From NCBI GenBank assembly GCA_964618405.1, contig CAZUAY010000018.1:1-23445 (forward strand): a DNA stretch of 23,445 bases. Direction: 5' to 3'. The DNA comes from JBBQIY01 sp964618405 (GTDB lineage Bacteria; Verrucomicrobiota; Kiritimatiellia; RFP12; UBA3636). The translations under genes were made by a program, and so were the position numbers. Positions 8,452 to 17,100 of the stretch are shown one piece after another (within the stretch, counting starts at the first letter, position 1; each line of letters opens with the position of its first letter). The notes below the pieces were generated by a model, which saw only the letters and a list, made by a program, of their open reading frames with translations, made no database searches and was not told where the DNA came from.

Positions 8452-9180
8452 CTAGTCCTTCCAGAAGGTCTTGACAAGACCTTCGGCCACGATCTTGGCA
8501 CCCGTCATCGTCAGATGAACGCCGTCATGATCGCGCACCGTCAGGGCCTCACCTTGCAGTGACATGATAAAAGACGTGTATTTTCCTGGGGTACGCGAGA
8601 TGAGTGCCCGCATGTCGTAAAGGACAACGACATCCTTGCGAGATTCCACCGCAGCCTGCTCTCGATAGATTTCGTTGACGATTTCAGCATAAACTTGATC
8701 TAACGGATCCTTCATGTCGGGCAGCGTCAGCCAGATCACGTGCTTGGCTCCACTGCTCACCAGCGTATCCATGGCGCGCCCAATGCGCTGGCTGTATTCC
8801 ACACGCCACTCAGCCGTGCCGAATTGAAGCGTGTTGCCGCTATTGTCAAGCAGAGGCTGCTTGTCGTTAGTGCCCAGCGTCACCACAGCCGTAACCGCCT
8901 TTGTCTCCTTCATCATGGTTTCGATCTTTGCATACCAATCGAATGCATCCAGTCTGGCCAGACCGGAGCCAAGAGAAGAAAACGCGGTCGACTCAAATCC
9001 CGCTTTCTTCAATTCTTTCTCCATCGCCTTGCCGAGAAGACGCATCATGGAGTCGCCGAGCATCAGGGTCGGTTGCCGATCCCCTGAAGGGAGTTTTTCG
9101 AATTTAGGTTCCTTGGGTTCTACAGCAAACACGGATACCGCCGTGAGCAAAACAAGTGCATGGGTGGTTAGTTTTTTCAT
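8452..9180 (-). CDS. Secreted SGNH/GDSL hydrolase (DUF459/AlgX-like)
   Basis: A 242-aa SGNH-family protein, probably a periplasmic esterase or O-acetyltransferase. The signal peptide is MKKLTTHALVLLTAVSVFA. Block I is MLGDSMMRLLG (Ser44), block II is SSLGSGLARLDAFDW (Gly about 71), block III is VVTLGTNDKQ (Asn105), and block V is DGVHLTMTG (Asp219, His222). All four catalytic positions are present. The frame opens at 9228, but I chose 9180 because AAGGAGAACGAG sits directly upstream and a clean signal peptide starts there. It lies between an MBOAT acyltransferase and the deacetylase gene. By analogy with AlgI/AlgX or AlgJ, it may receive acetyl groups from the MBOAT protein and place them on a polysaccharide; it could instead remove acetyls. 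Confidence 0.87.
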   Translation of the reverse strand: MKKLTTHALVLLTAVSVFAVEPKEPKFEKLPSGDRQPTLMLGDSMMRLLGKAMEKELKKAGFESTAFSSLGSGLARLDAFDWYAKIETMMKETKAVTAVVTLGTNDKQPLLDNSGNTLQFGTAEWRVEYSQRIGRAMDTLVSSGAKHVIWLTLPDMKDPLDQVYAEIVNEIYREQAAVESRKDVVVLYDMRALISRTPGKYTSFIMSLQGEALTVRDHDGVHLTMTGAKIVAEGLVKTFWKD

Positions 9181-9214
9181 CTCGTTCTCCTTGTGTTTTT
9201 TGTTGTTGTTTTCT

Positions 9215-9481
9215 TCATTCTGCTCCATTCAGCCAAATTCCTACACGATTCTTGACGGCATCGCGAATGAAGCACGCATGCGTCTTCTCGGACAGAACCG
9301 TAAGCGGCCGAGTCACCTGTAGCAGAAAATCGCGGCGCGACCCATACGCTTGTTTGGCTATTTCTTCGTGGATTCCCTTGCCATTTAGCAGAAGGAGAAA
9401 GAGATAAAAGAACAACACACAGAAGCAAGCTCCGCGCAAGCTTGTAAGATGGGAATGCTCTGAGTTTTTTTGTTCTTTCAT
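9215..9481 (-). CDS. Small membrane-anchored protein between MBOAT and SGNH genes
   Basis: An 88-aa reading frame beginning 9 nt after the MBOAT stop and ending 34 nt before the SGNH start, filling an otherwise empty operon gap. A short polar N-terminus (residues 1-15) is followed by one very hydrophobic segment (about 18-33, CFCVLFFYLFLLLLNG) and a soluble tail of about 55 residues with basic and amphipathic character. I see no good SD before the ATG, so translation may be coupled to the MBOAT gene. I do not recognise a named family. From its layout I infer it could be the membrane anchor and lead-in region that larger SGNH partners of MBOAT proteins carry at their N-terminus, here as a separate polypeptide. 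Confidence 0.55.
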   Translation of the reverse strand: MKEQKNSEHSHLTSLRGACFCVLFFYLFLLLLNGKGIHEEIAKQAYGSRRDFLLQVTRPLTVLSEKTHACFIRDAVKNRVGIWLNGAE

Positions 9482-9490
9482 AGTACGTTA

Positions 9491-10939
9491 TCAGAACTGG
9501 AAGTAGATGAACGGAGCCACGCCGTGAGGCCCCATACCGAGAATCATGACAAGAATCACCGCCGCCGTCAACCCCTGAAGCCAAGGTGGCATCAGATTGA
9601 TCTTGTTTTGGAGTCGAACCGACCGGTTTGCATCCAGAAACTGCATGCAGAAACCGACGAGGAGCACGACAACCGCCTGTACGCTCAGTAGCTCCGGACT
9701 TCCCGCACGAAAGACGCCGCGGAAGATCTCCCCGACAAAGACCATATCATGCGCTCGAAAGAGTACCCAAGAGACGCAAACCACCTGGAAGATCCAAATC
9801 TGGCCTAGGACCCGGGAGACAACTGTCGATGGCGGCAATCGCTTCAGAACGACCCGTTCAACTGAAAGGTAAGCCCCGTGATAGAACCCCCAGAGCACGA
9901 ACTTCCAAGCGGCACCATGCCACAATCCGCCGAGGACGAAAGTCACCATCAAATTCACCGTCATGCGCACTGGGCCACAGCGCGAGCCGCCCAAAGGGAT
10001 GTAGAGGTAGTCGCGGAGCCAAGTCGAAAGCGAAATGTGCCACCGGCGCCAAAAGTCCTGAAGATTGCGGGCAAAATAAGGCGCATTAAAGTTAAAGGGG
10101 AAGGTGAACCCAAGGAGCATCGCACACCCCACAGCAATATCGGAATACGCCGAAAAGTCGCAATAAATCTGAACGGCGTATGCGTAAACCCCAAGAATTA
10201 TATCGAGTGATCCGTAGAATTCAGGGGACGAAAAGACGGGCTCAGCGAGATTCTCCGAAAGCCAATTCGCGATCACGATTTTTTTGAACAGCCCCATCAG
10301 AATAAACGTCCCCGCCATCCCCGTGTTGATCTTCACGTCATACCGCGGAAGGTCCTCCATCTGGGGCAGAAGGTCTGAGGCGCGAACAATCGGACCGGCA
10401 ACAAGCTGAGGGAAAAAGGCTAAGTAGTTGGCGAAGTCGATCACGTGCCGGGCGGGCTCAATTTTGCCACGGTAAACATCGACCACGTAGCTGAGTGCCT
10501 GAAAGGTGTAGAAGGAAATACCTACCGGCAACACAATCTTTGCAATAAACGGCAGAACATTAAGTTGCAGATTGATGAGTTCTTCGGTCGTACCATACCG
10601 AGCGCACAAGGGAACTGCAATCGGAACGAGAAATTTTGTAAAAAGGAAGCTCGTGTACTTGAAGATCCCGAGAACGAGCAAGTTGAGCCCAACGCCCACA
10701 ACGACCCACCGTCGGCGCATCCGTGCATCGGCTGATCGGTAAATCCGGATGGCAAAAAAATGATTTAGAATCGCGGAGGTCAGCAACATCAACGCAAACT
10801 TCCAACTCCAATACCCGTAAAAAATTAAACTGCCCGAGAGAATGATCGCTTTTCGCAAACGGACATACGGCACCGTAATCCAGTGCAACGCAAAGAATAC
10901 CGCAAAAAACAGTGCAAAAATTGCTGTGGGAAATAACAT
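9491..10939 (-). CDS. MBOAT family O-acyltransferase (AlgI/DltB-like)
   Basis: A 482-aa polytopic membrane protein of the MBOAT family. AlgI-type members move acetyl groups across the inner membrane for polysaccharide O-acetylation. Seen: GISFYTFQALSYVVDVYRG (140-158), FPQLVAGPIVRA (176-187), IYCDFSAYSDIAVG (258-271), FWRRWHISLSTWLRDYLYIPLGG (296-318), and the catalytic-histidine motif GGLWHGAAWKF (H341) with a second His at about 354. Many transmembrane helices are evident, starting with FPTAIFALFFAVFFALHW. The frame is open to 11269, but the ATG at 10939 gives a normal family N-terminus and lies 5 nt after the NERD gene stop. The neighbours (SGNH protein, deacetylase) support a role in surface polysaccharide modification. 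Confidence 0.94.
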   Translation of the reverse strand: MLFPTAIFALFFAVFFALHWITVPYVRLRKAIILSGSLIFYGYWSWKFALMLLTSAILNHFFAIRIYRSADARMRRRWVVVGVGLNLLVLGIFKYTSFLFTKFLVPIAVPLCARYGTTEELINLQLNVLPFIAKIVLPVGISFYTFQALSYVVDVYRGKIEPARHVIDFANYLAFFPQLVAGPIVRASDLLPQMEDLPRYDVKINTGMAGTFILMGLFKKIVIANWLSENLAEPVFSSPEFYGSLDIILGVYAYAVQIYCDFSAYSDIAVGCAMLLGFTFPFNFNAPYFARNLQDFWRRWHISLSTWLRDYLYIPLGGSRCGPVRMTVNLMVTFVLGGLWHGAAWKFVLWGFYHGAYLSVERVVLKRLPPSTVVSRVLGQIWIFQVVCVSWVLFRAHDMVFVGEIFRGVFRAGSPELLSVQAVVVLLVGFCMQFLDANRSVRLQNKINLMPPWLQGLTAAVILVMILGMGPHGVAPFIYFQF

Positions 10940-10944
10940 AAATT

Positions 10945-11706
10945 CTATCCGTGAATACGCCGTGAAAGGCACTCGATGATCAAATGCCGATGCCGCTCGT
11001 CGATCTCCTCCCCCGAAGTTTCCAGAATAACATTTTGGAGCATACGCGCATTGCAAATACTTACATCGTCGATCCGCCCCTCCTCCGGAACAAACCCATC
11101 CCCTGCAAAACAGATCACCGGCGTAACCACAATGCCATTGGGCATCGCGTCTTTGAGAATCTCCGCGAGCTCCATTGCCTCTCGCCGAACCTGCGCGACA
11201 GGCGAGCGGCGAGGAATGCGCCCTCGAACCCGAAGCGTACCACGTTCGAGCGTCACGGGACCATCCCAATGCTTCGTCTCAACCACAAACATCGTATCCG
11301 GACCGATCACGATATGGTCAAAATCGCTCCCACCAGCGAACGCCTCGAATCCACTTCTAGCAATACCATGAAACACATCCCATCCTGCAGGGAGTAGCGA
11401 CAGCTCTCGAGCGACAATCTCCTCGCCTCGCGCGCCCTTCAAAAATGATCCAAAACGCTTCTCCGCACTATTAAAGGCAAGCCAAGCGACCGTAGCCAGC
11501 AGCAAGAGCAACAAACTCGCTACGGTCGGGGCGACGGAAACAGGAAAAGCGCAATGTAAAAGCCAGCCCGCAATCAAAATGACAATGAGAAAAGGCCAAA
11601 AAATCGCGAAAAAGCCCATGAACCGAACGCGTGCGCCAGGACTTCCGCAAATGGTTGCGAATCCATTCGAACTCTGGGTTTCAATGCTAATATCTGTTTT
11701 TTGCAT
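10945..11706 (-). CDS. Membrane protein with NERD (nuclease-related) domain
   Basis: A 253-aa protein with two predicted transmembrane helices (about residues 31-51 and 58-79) followed by a NERD domain from about 90 to 205. NERD motifs seen: GARGEEIVARELSLLP (91-106), the acidic position in GSDFDHIVIGP (D130) and VVETKHWDG (E143, K145), which together make the D...ExK restriction-endonuclease-like core. NERD proteins are suspected nucleases, with few characterised functions. The start has an SD-like AAGGAAA. The stop is 5 nt before the MBOAT start and the start is 20 nt after the GH36 stop, so the gene is embedded in the polysaccharide operon. Its role there is unknown; an active nuclease is not shown, although the core residues are present. 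Confidence 0.85.
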   Translation of the reverse strand: MQKTDISIETQSSNGFATICGSPGARVRFMGFFAIFWPFLIVILIAGWLLHCAFPVSVAPTVASLLLLLLATVAWLAFNSAEKRFGSFLKGARGEEIVARELSLLPAGWDVFHGIARSGFEAFAGGSDFDHIVIGPDTMFVVETKHWDGPVTLERGTLRVRGRIPRRSPVAQVRREAMELAEILKDAMPNGIVVTPVICFAGDGFVPEEGRIDDVSICNARMLQNVILETSGEEIDERHRHLIIECLSRRIHG

Positions 11707-11726
11707 GTCGTTTCCTTGACTGAGTA

Positions 11727-13754
11727 TTAGTGCAATTTAAGAGCAACCTCACAGGCACCGCTACAATCAATGTTAACCTCCAGCATACCTTCTTTCCAAA
11801 CGAAATCGGTTTCCTTACCGTTCACGTTAACATGCTGAGGTTCCGTCTTCGTCCACGCACCAAAAGTTCCGCCATCGCGCAACTTAATCGTCGTCCAAAG
11901 ACCGTCCGAAGTGCGGCCTATCTCCACCACGGCCGCAACTGCGTTAAACATATTCACCAAACCGAATACGGCCACATTCCCATAGCGTACCGGCACAATC
12001 GTGGCAACATCGTACTTCCGCAAGCCCAGATTGACCACCACGCGATCTTCCCGACCCACCACCGTGCAACTCCGCCGTTCATGGAGCCAGATGCCGTAGC
12101 GGCTACCTTTGAGGCTGGGAACATCCGAAGGCGAAACGGAACACGGAATCGAACGATCCGACGCCGTATTGAGATCAAACAGCCCGACAACTGCCCCCGC
12201 CTTCGTCGTCCCGTAAACCTTAAGTGCCATTCGCTCGCCGATAAGATCATGGAACAAGCAGTCCAACGTGGGGCGCCCCGGCGCCTCGCAGCGAGCCACC
12301 GATCCGTCAGTGAACACCAGCTTACGAATCAGGCCCACATCATGCTCACCCGGCTTATCGGCCACGTAGATGGGCGACCCAGAAACGGCGCGGCCTGCGG
12401 CATGATACGACCCGAACGGGTTCGTACTCTCAAACATGTCCCAGTCGATCCACATGAATTCACCAAACCAAGCCCCCGTCATGGCGTTCGTATACAGATG
12501 CATGCCATGCGTCTCCGGACGCCGGGGGTAAAAGTCGTCTGATCCTCGCGACAGGTTGTTGAACTTGGCGTTGTACCAGATCTCCGGCGCATGCGCCATG
12601 CAGGAAATCATCGTTCCGCCAAAGTGCTTCTCTGCCGATGAATCCAGCGCATCACGCACCGTCTTGAGCAAACGCGTTCGCCCGCCATTACCCGCTCCAA
12701 GATAGACGAGCGAGGCTTGGTTGTCTACCTTCACTCCATCAACCCCCTCCGCCGCCAATGCTGCGTGGTAGTCGTTGTAAAAATTTTTACTCCTTTTCGA
12801 TGGAATGTACGAAAAATAGCCATTTTGCCCGTCTGTCACGGCCTGCAAGGTGTTATAGCCGCCTGGCACAATCTGCGTAGTCTTTGGCTTATACTGCGGA
12901 AACTTCTCGGGTGACAACCCCTTCCAATAGCCGCTGATGGCATGCCAAACCATGAGCGTCTCAACGCCGAACTCCGTTTTGGCCATCGTGACAGTCGCCT
13001 TGAGTCCATCTGGGAATTTTTCGTTAGCCTCAAATCCTGCAAGCACCGCCCCTCCCGTAGGCGACGGCTCGGTTTGTTGCCATCCATCATCTAAAACCAT
13101 AAAACGCGGCTTCAAACCCGCTTTTTTAAAAGACTCAAGCCCCTGCCGAACCTTCTCGTGACTCACCTTCGCATAGAAAGCATTCCACGTACACCAACCA
13201 AACGTATCTGCAAACACTGGCGTCTTCTTGTTGCGCCTTAACTTGGCGGTCGGAATCAGCTTCGAGATCGAACGCGCGCCCGCCTCGATGAGCGCATCCG
13301 AAGAATCCCCATGCGCAAGGTAGGCGCACAAACCTCCGGAAAGCTGCTCGCGTGGATCCCCGTTTTCTGAATAAACTTGGATAAGGCCGGCTCTGAAAAC
13401 AAGATAATGACATGCCGACTCGGAAGGCAAGGTCACGACCATGGTATAGGTGCCATCGCTCCGCTCCACCATCAACCAGCAAGTCTGTGAAGGCATTTTG
13501 GCGAGGTCTGAGCCCGCGGTAGGAAGCATCCAAACCGCACAGTCCTCGCGAACCGAAAGCGCAGCGAAACAAGACGCTTCCGCGATCCGCCCCACGGGTG
13601 CGCGACTCCACATAAAGCGCTCGGAAGGAGCTACCTCCAGAAAAACGCCATTCCCTAATCCGTCTTCAACGAGCGTGAACGAATCGCCTAAACCGCTAAT
13701 GACAGGTACTTTATTTTTTAAAAGGCCACCACCGGCCATTGACCAAATAGACAT
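11727..13754 (-). CDS. GH36-family raffinose synthase/alpha-galactosidase-like protein
   Basis: A 675-aa protein matching the raffinose synthase / seed-imbibition (Sip1) branch of glycoside hydrolase family 36. Motifs: FGWCTWNAFY (185-194), MVLDDGWQQ (219-227), GVKVDNQASLVY (340-351, nucleophile D344), NLSRGSDDFYPRRPE (400-414, acid/base Asp about 406), GEFMWIDWDMF and YHAAGRAVSGSPIYVADKPG (450-469), and GRPTLDCLF. The family hydrolyses or transfers alpha-galactosyl groups; the actual substrate here is unknown. No signal peptide is visible, so it is probably cytoplasmic. The ATG is preceded by AGGGAGAAG about 10 nt upstream. It is the first gene of the - strand run and ends 20 nt before the NERD gene, so it may be co-transcribed with the polysaccharide operon. 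Confidence 0.88.
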   Translation of the reverse strand: MSIWSMAGGGLLKNKVPVISGLGDSFTLVEDGLGNGVFLEVAPSERFMWSRAPVGRIAEASCFAALSVREDCAVWMLPTAGSDLAKMPSQTCWLMVERSDGTYTMVVTLPSESACHYLVFRAGLIQVYSENGDPREQLSGGLCAYLAHGDSSDALIEAGARSISKLIPTAKLRRNKKTPVFADTFGWCTWNAFYAKVSHEKVRQGLESFKKAGLKPRFMVLDDGWQQTEPSPTGGAVLAGFEANEKFPDGLKATVTMAKTEFGVETLMVWHAISGYWKGLSPEKFPQYKPKTTQIVPGGYNTLQAVTDGQNGYFSYIPSKRSKNFYNDYHAALAAEGVDGVKVDNQASLVYLGAGNGGRTRLLKTVRDALDSSAEKHFGGTMISCMAHAPEIWYNAKFNNLSRGSDDFYPRRPETHGMHLYTNAMTGAWFGEFMWIDWDMFESTNPFGSYHAAGRAVSGSPIYVADKPGEHDVGLIRKLVFTDGSVARCEAPGRPTLDCLFHDLIGERMALKVYGTTKAGAVVGLFDLNTASDRSIPCSVSPSDVPSLKGSRYGIWLHERRSCTVVGREDRVVVNLGLRKYDVATIVPVRYGNVAVFGLVNMFNAVAAVVEIGRTSDGLWTTIKLRDGGTFGAWTKTEPQHVNVNGKETDFVWKEGMLEVNIDCSGACEVALKLH

Positions 13755-14124
13755 TTTGAAACTTCTCCCTGAATTCCACTAGGACGACACCCACCAGAGG
13801 CCAGCCTAGACATTCTCATCAAAACTGAGATGGATTGTACCGCATCCCAAAGGATTTTGCATTAGAAAACCGCGATGCGCCCATCAAGCGGACGCATTAT
13901 TTTGCACAAGCATCTTAAACCGTCCAAATTATTGTAATCTTTAAATTTTCTTCAAGATTATAGCGAGGTGATTAGGCCTCCGTTTATCGAGAACTCACGC
14001 GGATCTATTGCGGTTTGCCATTACCAGCAAGGACCTAAAAACTTGCAATTGCGCCAAAGCGGTCAATTATGCTACCCTTTGCATTCGTTTTCTTTTTTTA
14101 CGACAGCCCGCCGAGACCCTTTTC
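13755..14124. promoter_or_regulatory. Divergent intergenic region between GH36 gene and smc
   Basis: A 370-bp stretch without a convincing gene, AT-rich in its middle. On the + strand, two candidate sigma70-like pairs toward smc are TTGTAA (13932-13937) with GATTAT (13956-13961), spacing 18, and TTGCAA (14043-14048) with TATGCT (14068-14073), spacing 19. Toward the GH36 gene, a TACAAT-like -10 lies at 13834-13839 on the - strand, without a clear -35. These are pattern matches only. No terminator or operator was seen. Confidence 0.4.
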
Positions 14125-17100
14125 GTGTACCTCCAGACCCTCGAAGTCATCGGATTCAAAAGCTTTGCGCAAAAAACCCGTCTCGTTTTCGAGCCGGGCA
14201 TTACTGCCATCGTAGGGCCGAATGGTTGCGGGAAGAGCAATATTTCGGATGCGATTCGCTGGGTTCTCGGCGAACAACGGCCCACCGCTCTGCGCAGTTC
14301 GGCCATGACCGATGTCATTTTCAACGGCACGGATGCGCACAAGCCGCTGGGCATGACCGAGGTGTCGATCACGTTTGCCGATTGCGAAAAACAACTCGGT
14401 ACGGACTACAATGAGGTCACCATCTCACGCCGTGTGTTCCGAACGGGTGAGGGTCACTACTATATCAACAAGACGCCGTGCCGTCTCCGCGACATCCAGC
14501 GCCTGTTTATGGGCACCGGTATCGGCACGACGTCCTATTCGGTCATGGCGCAGGGTCAGATCGATGCGATTCTTTCCTCAAAACCGGAAGACCGCCGCGC
14601 CATTTTCGAAGAAGCCAGCGGCATTACCCGCTTCCGCGCAGACCGCAAAGAAGCGATGCGCAAGCTGGATCAGACGGATGCCAACTTGTTGCGTCTCAGC
14701 GATGTTATCCGCGAATTACATCGTCAGATCGGATCGCTGCAGCGGCAGGCCGGCAAGGCGAAGCGTTACAAAGAGCTGCAAAGCGAACTGCGGAAATACG
14801 ATCTCTTTGTTACCACGCGCAAGATTATTCGCCTCAATGAGCACGTCGCCTCCCTCTCTCGCGACATCGCCCGCTTAGCGAAAACGCTCGAAGACCTGCA
14901 CGCGCAGGTGGAAACCGGCGAGCAGCTAAATGCCGACGCACGCGAAAAGCTGATGGAATCGGAGCGCCGCATTGGCTCCGCCATGGAGCTCGCGATGGAG
15001 GCGCAGGGGCGTTGTAACCAAGCCACAGATGCCATGCGCGTGAACCATCAGCGAATGGCTGAGTACAAAGCGTGGACGGAACGCGACGAAAAAGAAATTG
15101 CCGAAACCAAGGCCGTACGCGCAGCGCAAGAACAGAACATGGAGACCTGTGCGGAACAGCTCAAGAATCTAGAAACCGAGCTGGCCAAGGCTGAAGAAGC
15201 ACTGACCCTGACACGAACCGAGTTCGACGTCTACCGCAACGAAAACGCCGCCGCGAGGAACGAGCTACAGAGACTCCGCAACGAGTCGGTTGAATCCGAA
15301 CGCCTGCACGTAACCTTGCAGAACGAGCTCACGGCTTCCGAAAATTCCGCGCGCGAAAGTATTCTGAAAAACGAGCGCCTTTCATCGGAAAAAACGAATC
15401 TAACGCAATCTGTTTCTGATCTCGCCTCGCGCCTTGACGAATTAGAAGGTGAAACGGAGACGCTCAACAGCATGGTCGATGCCAATGGCGATGCCGTTGC
15501 AGGCAACGAGCGCAGGCTCGACACGCTGCGCGCTTCGCTTCGCGAAAACGAGCAAGCTCGCGGCGACATTCAGTCGCAAATCGCTGTTCATCAAGCCAGA
15601 ATTCAGCTTCTGGCCGATGCCGCCAAGCAGTCCGGCGACACCCCTGCCGGCATTACGATGCTGCTCGACAAAGCGAACCCACTTTCGATGCCCGCCGGTG
15701 CCGTGCTCGGCTCGATGGCGGAGCAATTTTCCGCACCCAAAGAGTACCGCAAGGCTTTAGAAGCCGTTCTGCGCGCGTGGATCGATGCTGTTGCCGTTCG
15801 CTCCACCGCTGATGCCGCCGCCATCGTGACCAAGCTTCTCGCCACGGGTAAGCATGCGGGCGCACGACTGATCATAACTGAAGCGACGGAAGACTCGGCA
15901 CCCTCTCCCGCCCTTGCCTTTCCGAGGCTCCTTGATAAAATTGTGTGTAAGGATGGCTTCAAACGCACGGCTGAGCGACTTCTAGGCAATGTTTTTCTTG
16001 TCGATTCTCTTGACGACATCCCTGTCCCTGCGCCTGCGGGTTGCACCTTTGCCACCTATACCGGAGCGGTTGCATTCCCTGGCGGATGGGTGGAGCTCTG
16101 GATGCCAGAAGGCGGAGCTTCCAATCCCCTCGCACGTCATTTGCTTATCGAAGATGCCGAAGCGGAGCTTTCGCAGCTTGAGCTGGATCGGGATGATGCC
16201 GATGACAAGACGGGCGCGTTGCGTCGCGATCTTGACGCCGCCGTGCAGGCCTTGCAGGATTCCCGCAATTTGCTTGACCAAAGCCGACGCTCGGCTGCAC
16301 AGAAAGAAGGCGAAGAGAAAACGCTTCGCCGCGATCTCGCGATGGCCAAAGAACGGTTGAAGTCCGTCTCTGAAGCATTGACGGCACTCGTCACCGCGAC
16401 GGAAAGCACCACGACCCGCGGTCGCGAGCTGATGGAGCGTCTCCGCAACATGGCTAGTAGCCGAGAGCGACTTGCCAACGCCGTTGCGGCACAATCTGAA
16501 GCGGTGCATGAAACCGAAAATGATTTCCTTGATGCGCAGACGAAGCTGACCGAGTCCCGTCTGACGCATGCCTCGATAAGCCATCGCACCGAGACGATGC
16601 GCTCGCAGTTCCATGCAGGGTCCGCTCGTATTGCCGAGCTCGATCGCATGGCGCAGAGTCGTCAAAACGGGATCAAATCCTACGAAGAAGGCATTGAACG
16701 GCTAAGCGAAGAGAATGTGAAGCTTGAAGAGAATCTTTCCACGCTGGAAGCCGATGTCGAAGCTCATAAAGCCGAAGTGGCCAGACTCCGCGAAGAACGT
16801 GCGTCGAACCAAATCGCATTGGAGCAGGCTGAGCGAACCCTGCAGGGGCTGCGACGTTCCCTCGATCAGGCAAACGACATCAATGGCAAGACCGAACTTG
16901 CGCTTGCCGAAGGGAAGATGCGACTTCAGAACATCCAGGACCGGCTGATGATTGACTGGCATATCAACGTCGACCAGCTCATTGCCGAACCGATGCCCGA
17001 GTGGGGCGAAGAAGGCGAGCCGCCAATTGAGGACGCCGAGACGAAGACGGCCGAGCTCCGCAGAAAAATGGAGGAGATGGGACCCGTCAATCTTGTCGCC

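Noticed and set aside
9177..9584. 135-aa - strand frame overlapping the MBOAT end, the 88-aa gene and the SGNH leader
   Set aside because: It overlaps the conserved MBOAT 3' end, has a basic unstructured composition and has no family features.
9585..11269. Long upstream extension of the MBOAT frame to 11269
   Set aside because: Codons before 10939 overlap the NERD gene in another frame and give a low-complexity Arg/Gly/Ala peptide. The family N-terminus starts at 10939.
13968..14414. 148-aa + strand frame across the smc start
   Set aside because: It overlaps the conserved Walker A region in another frame and is composition-driven.
15982..16665. 227-aa antisense frame in the smc hinge/coil region
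   Set aside because: Same reason: antisense to clear smc coding sequence, with no motifs or ribosome site.
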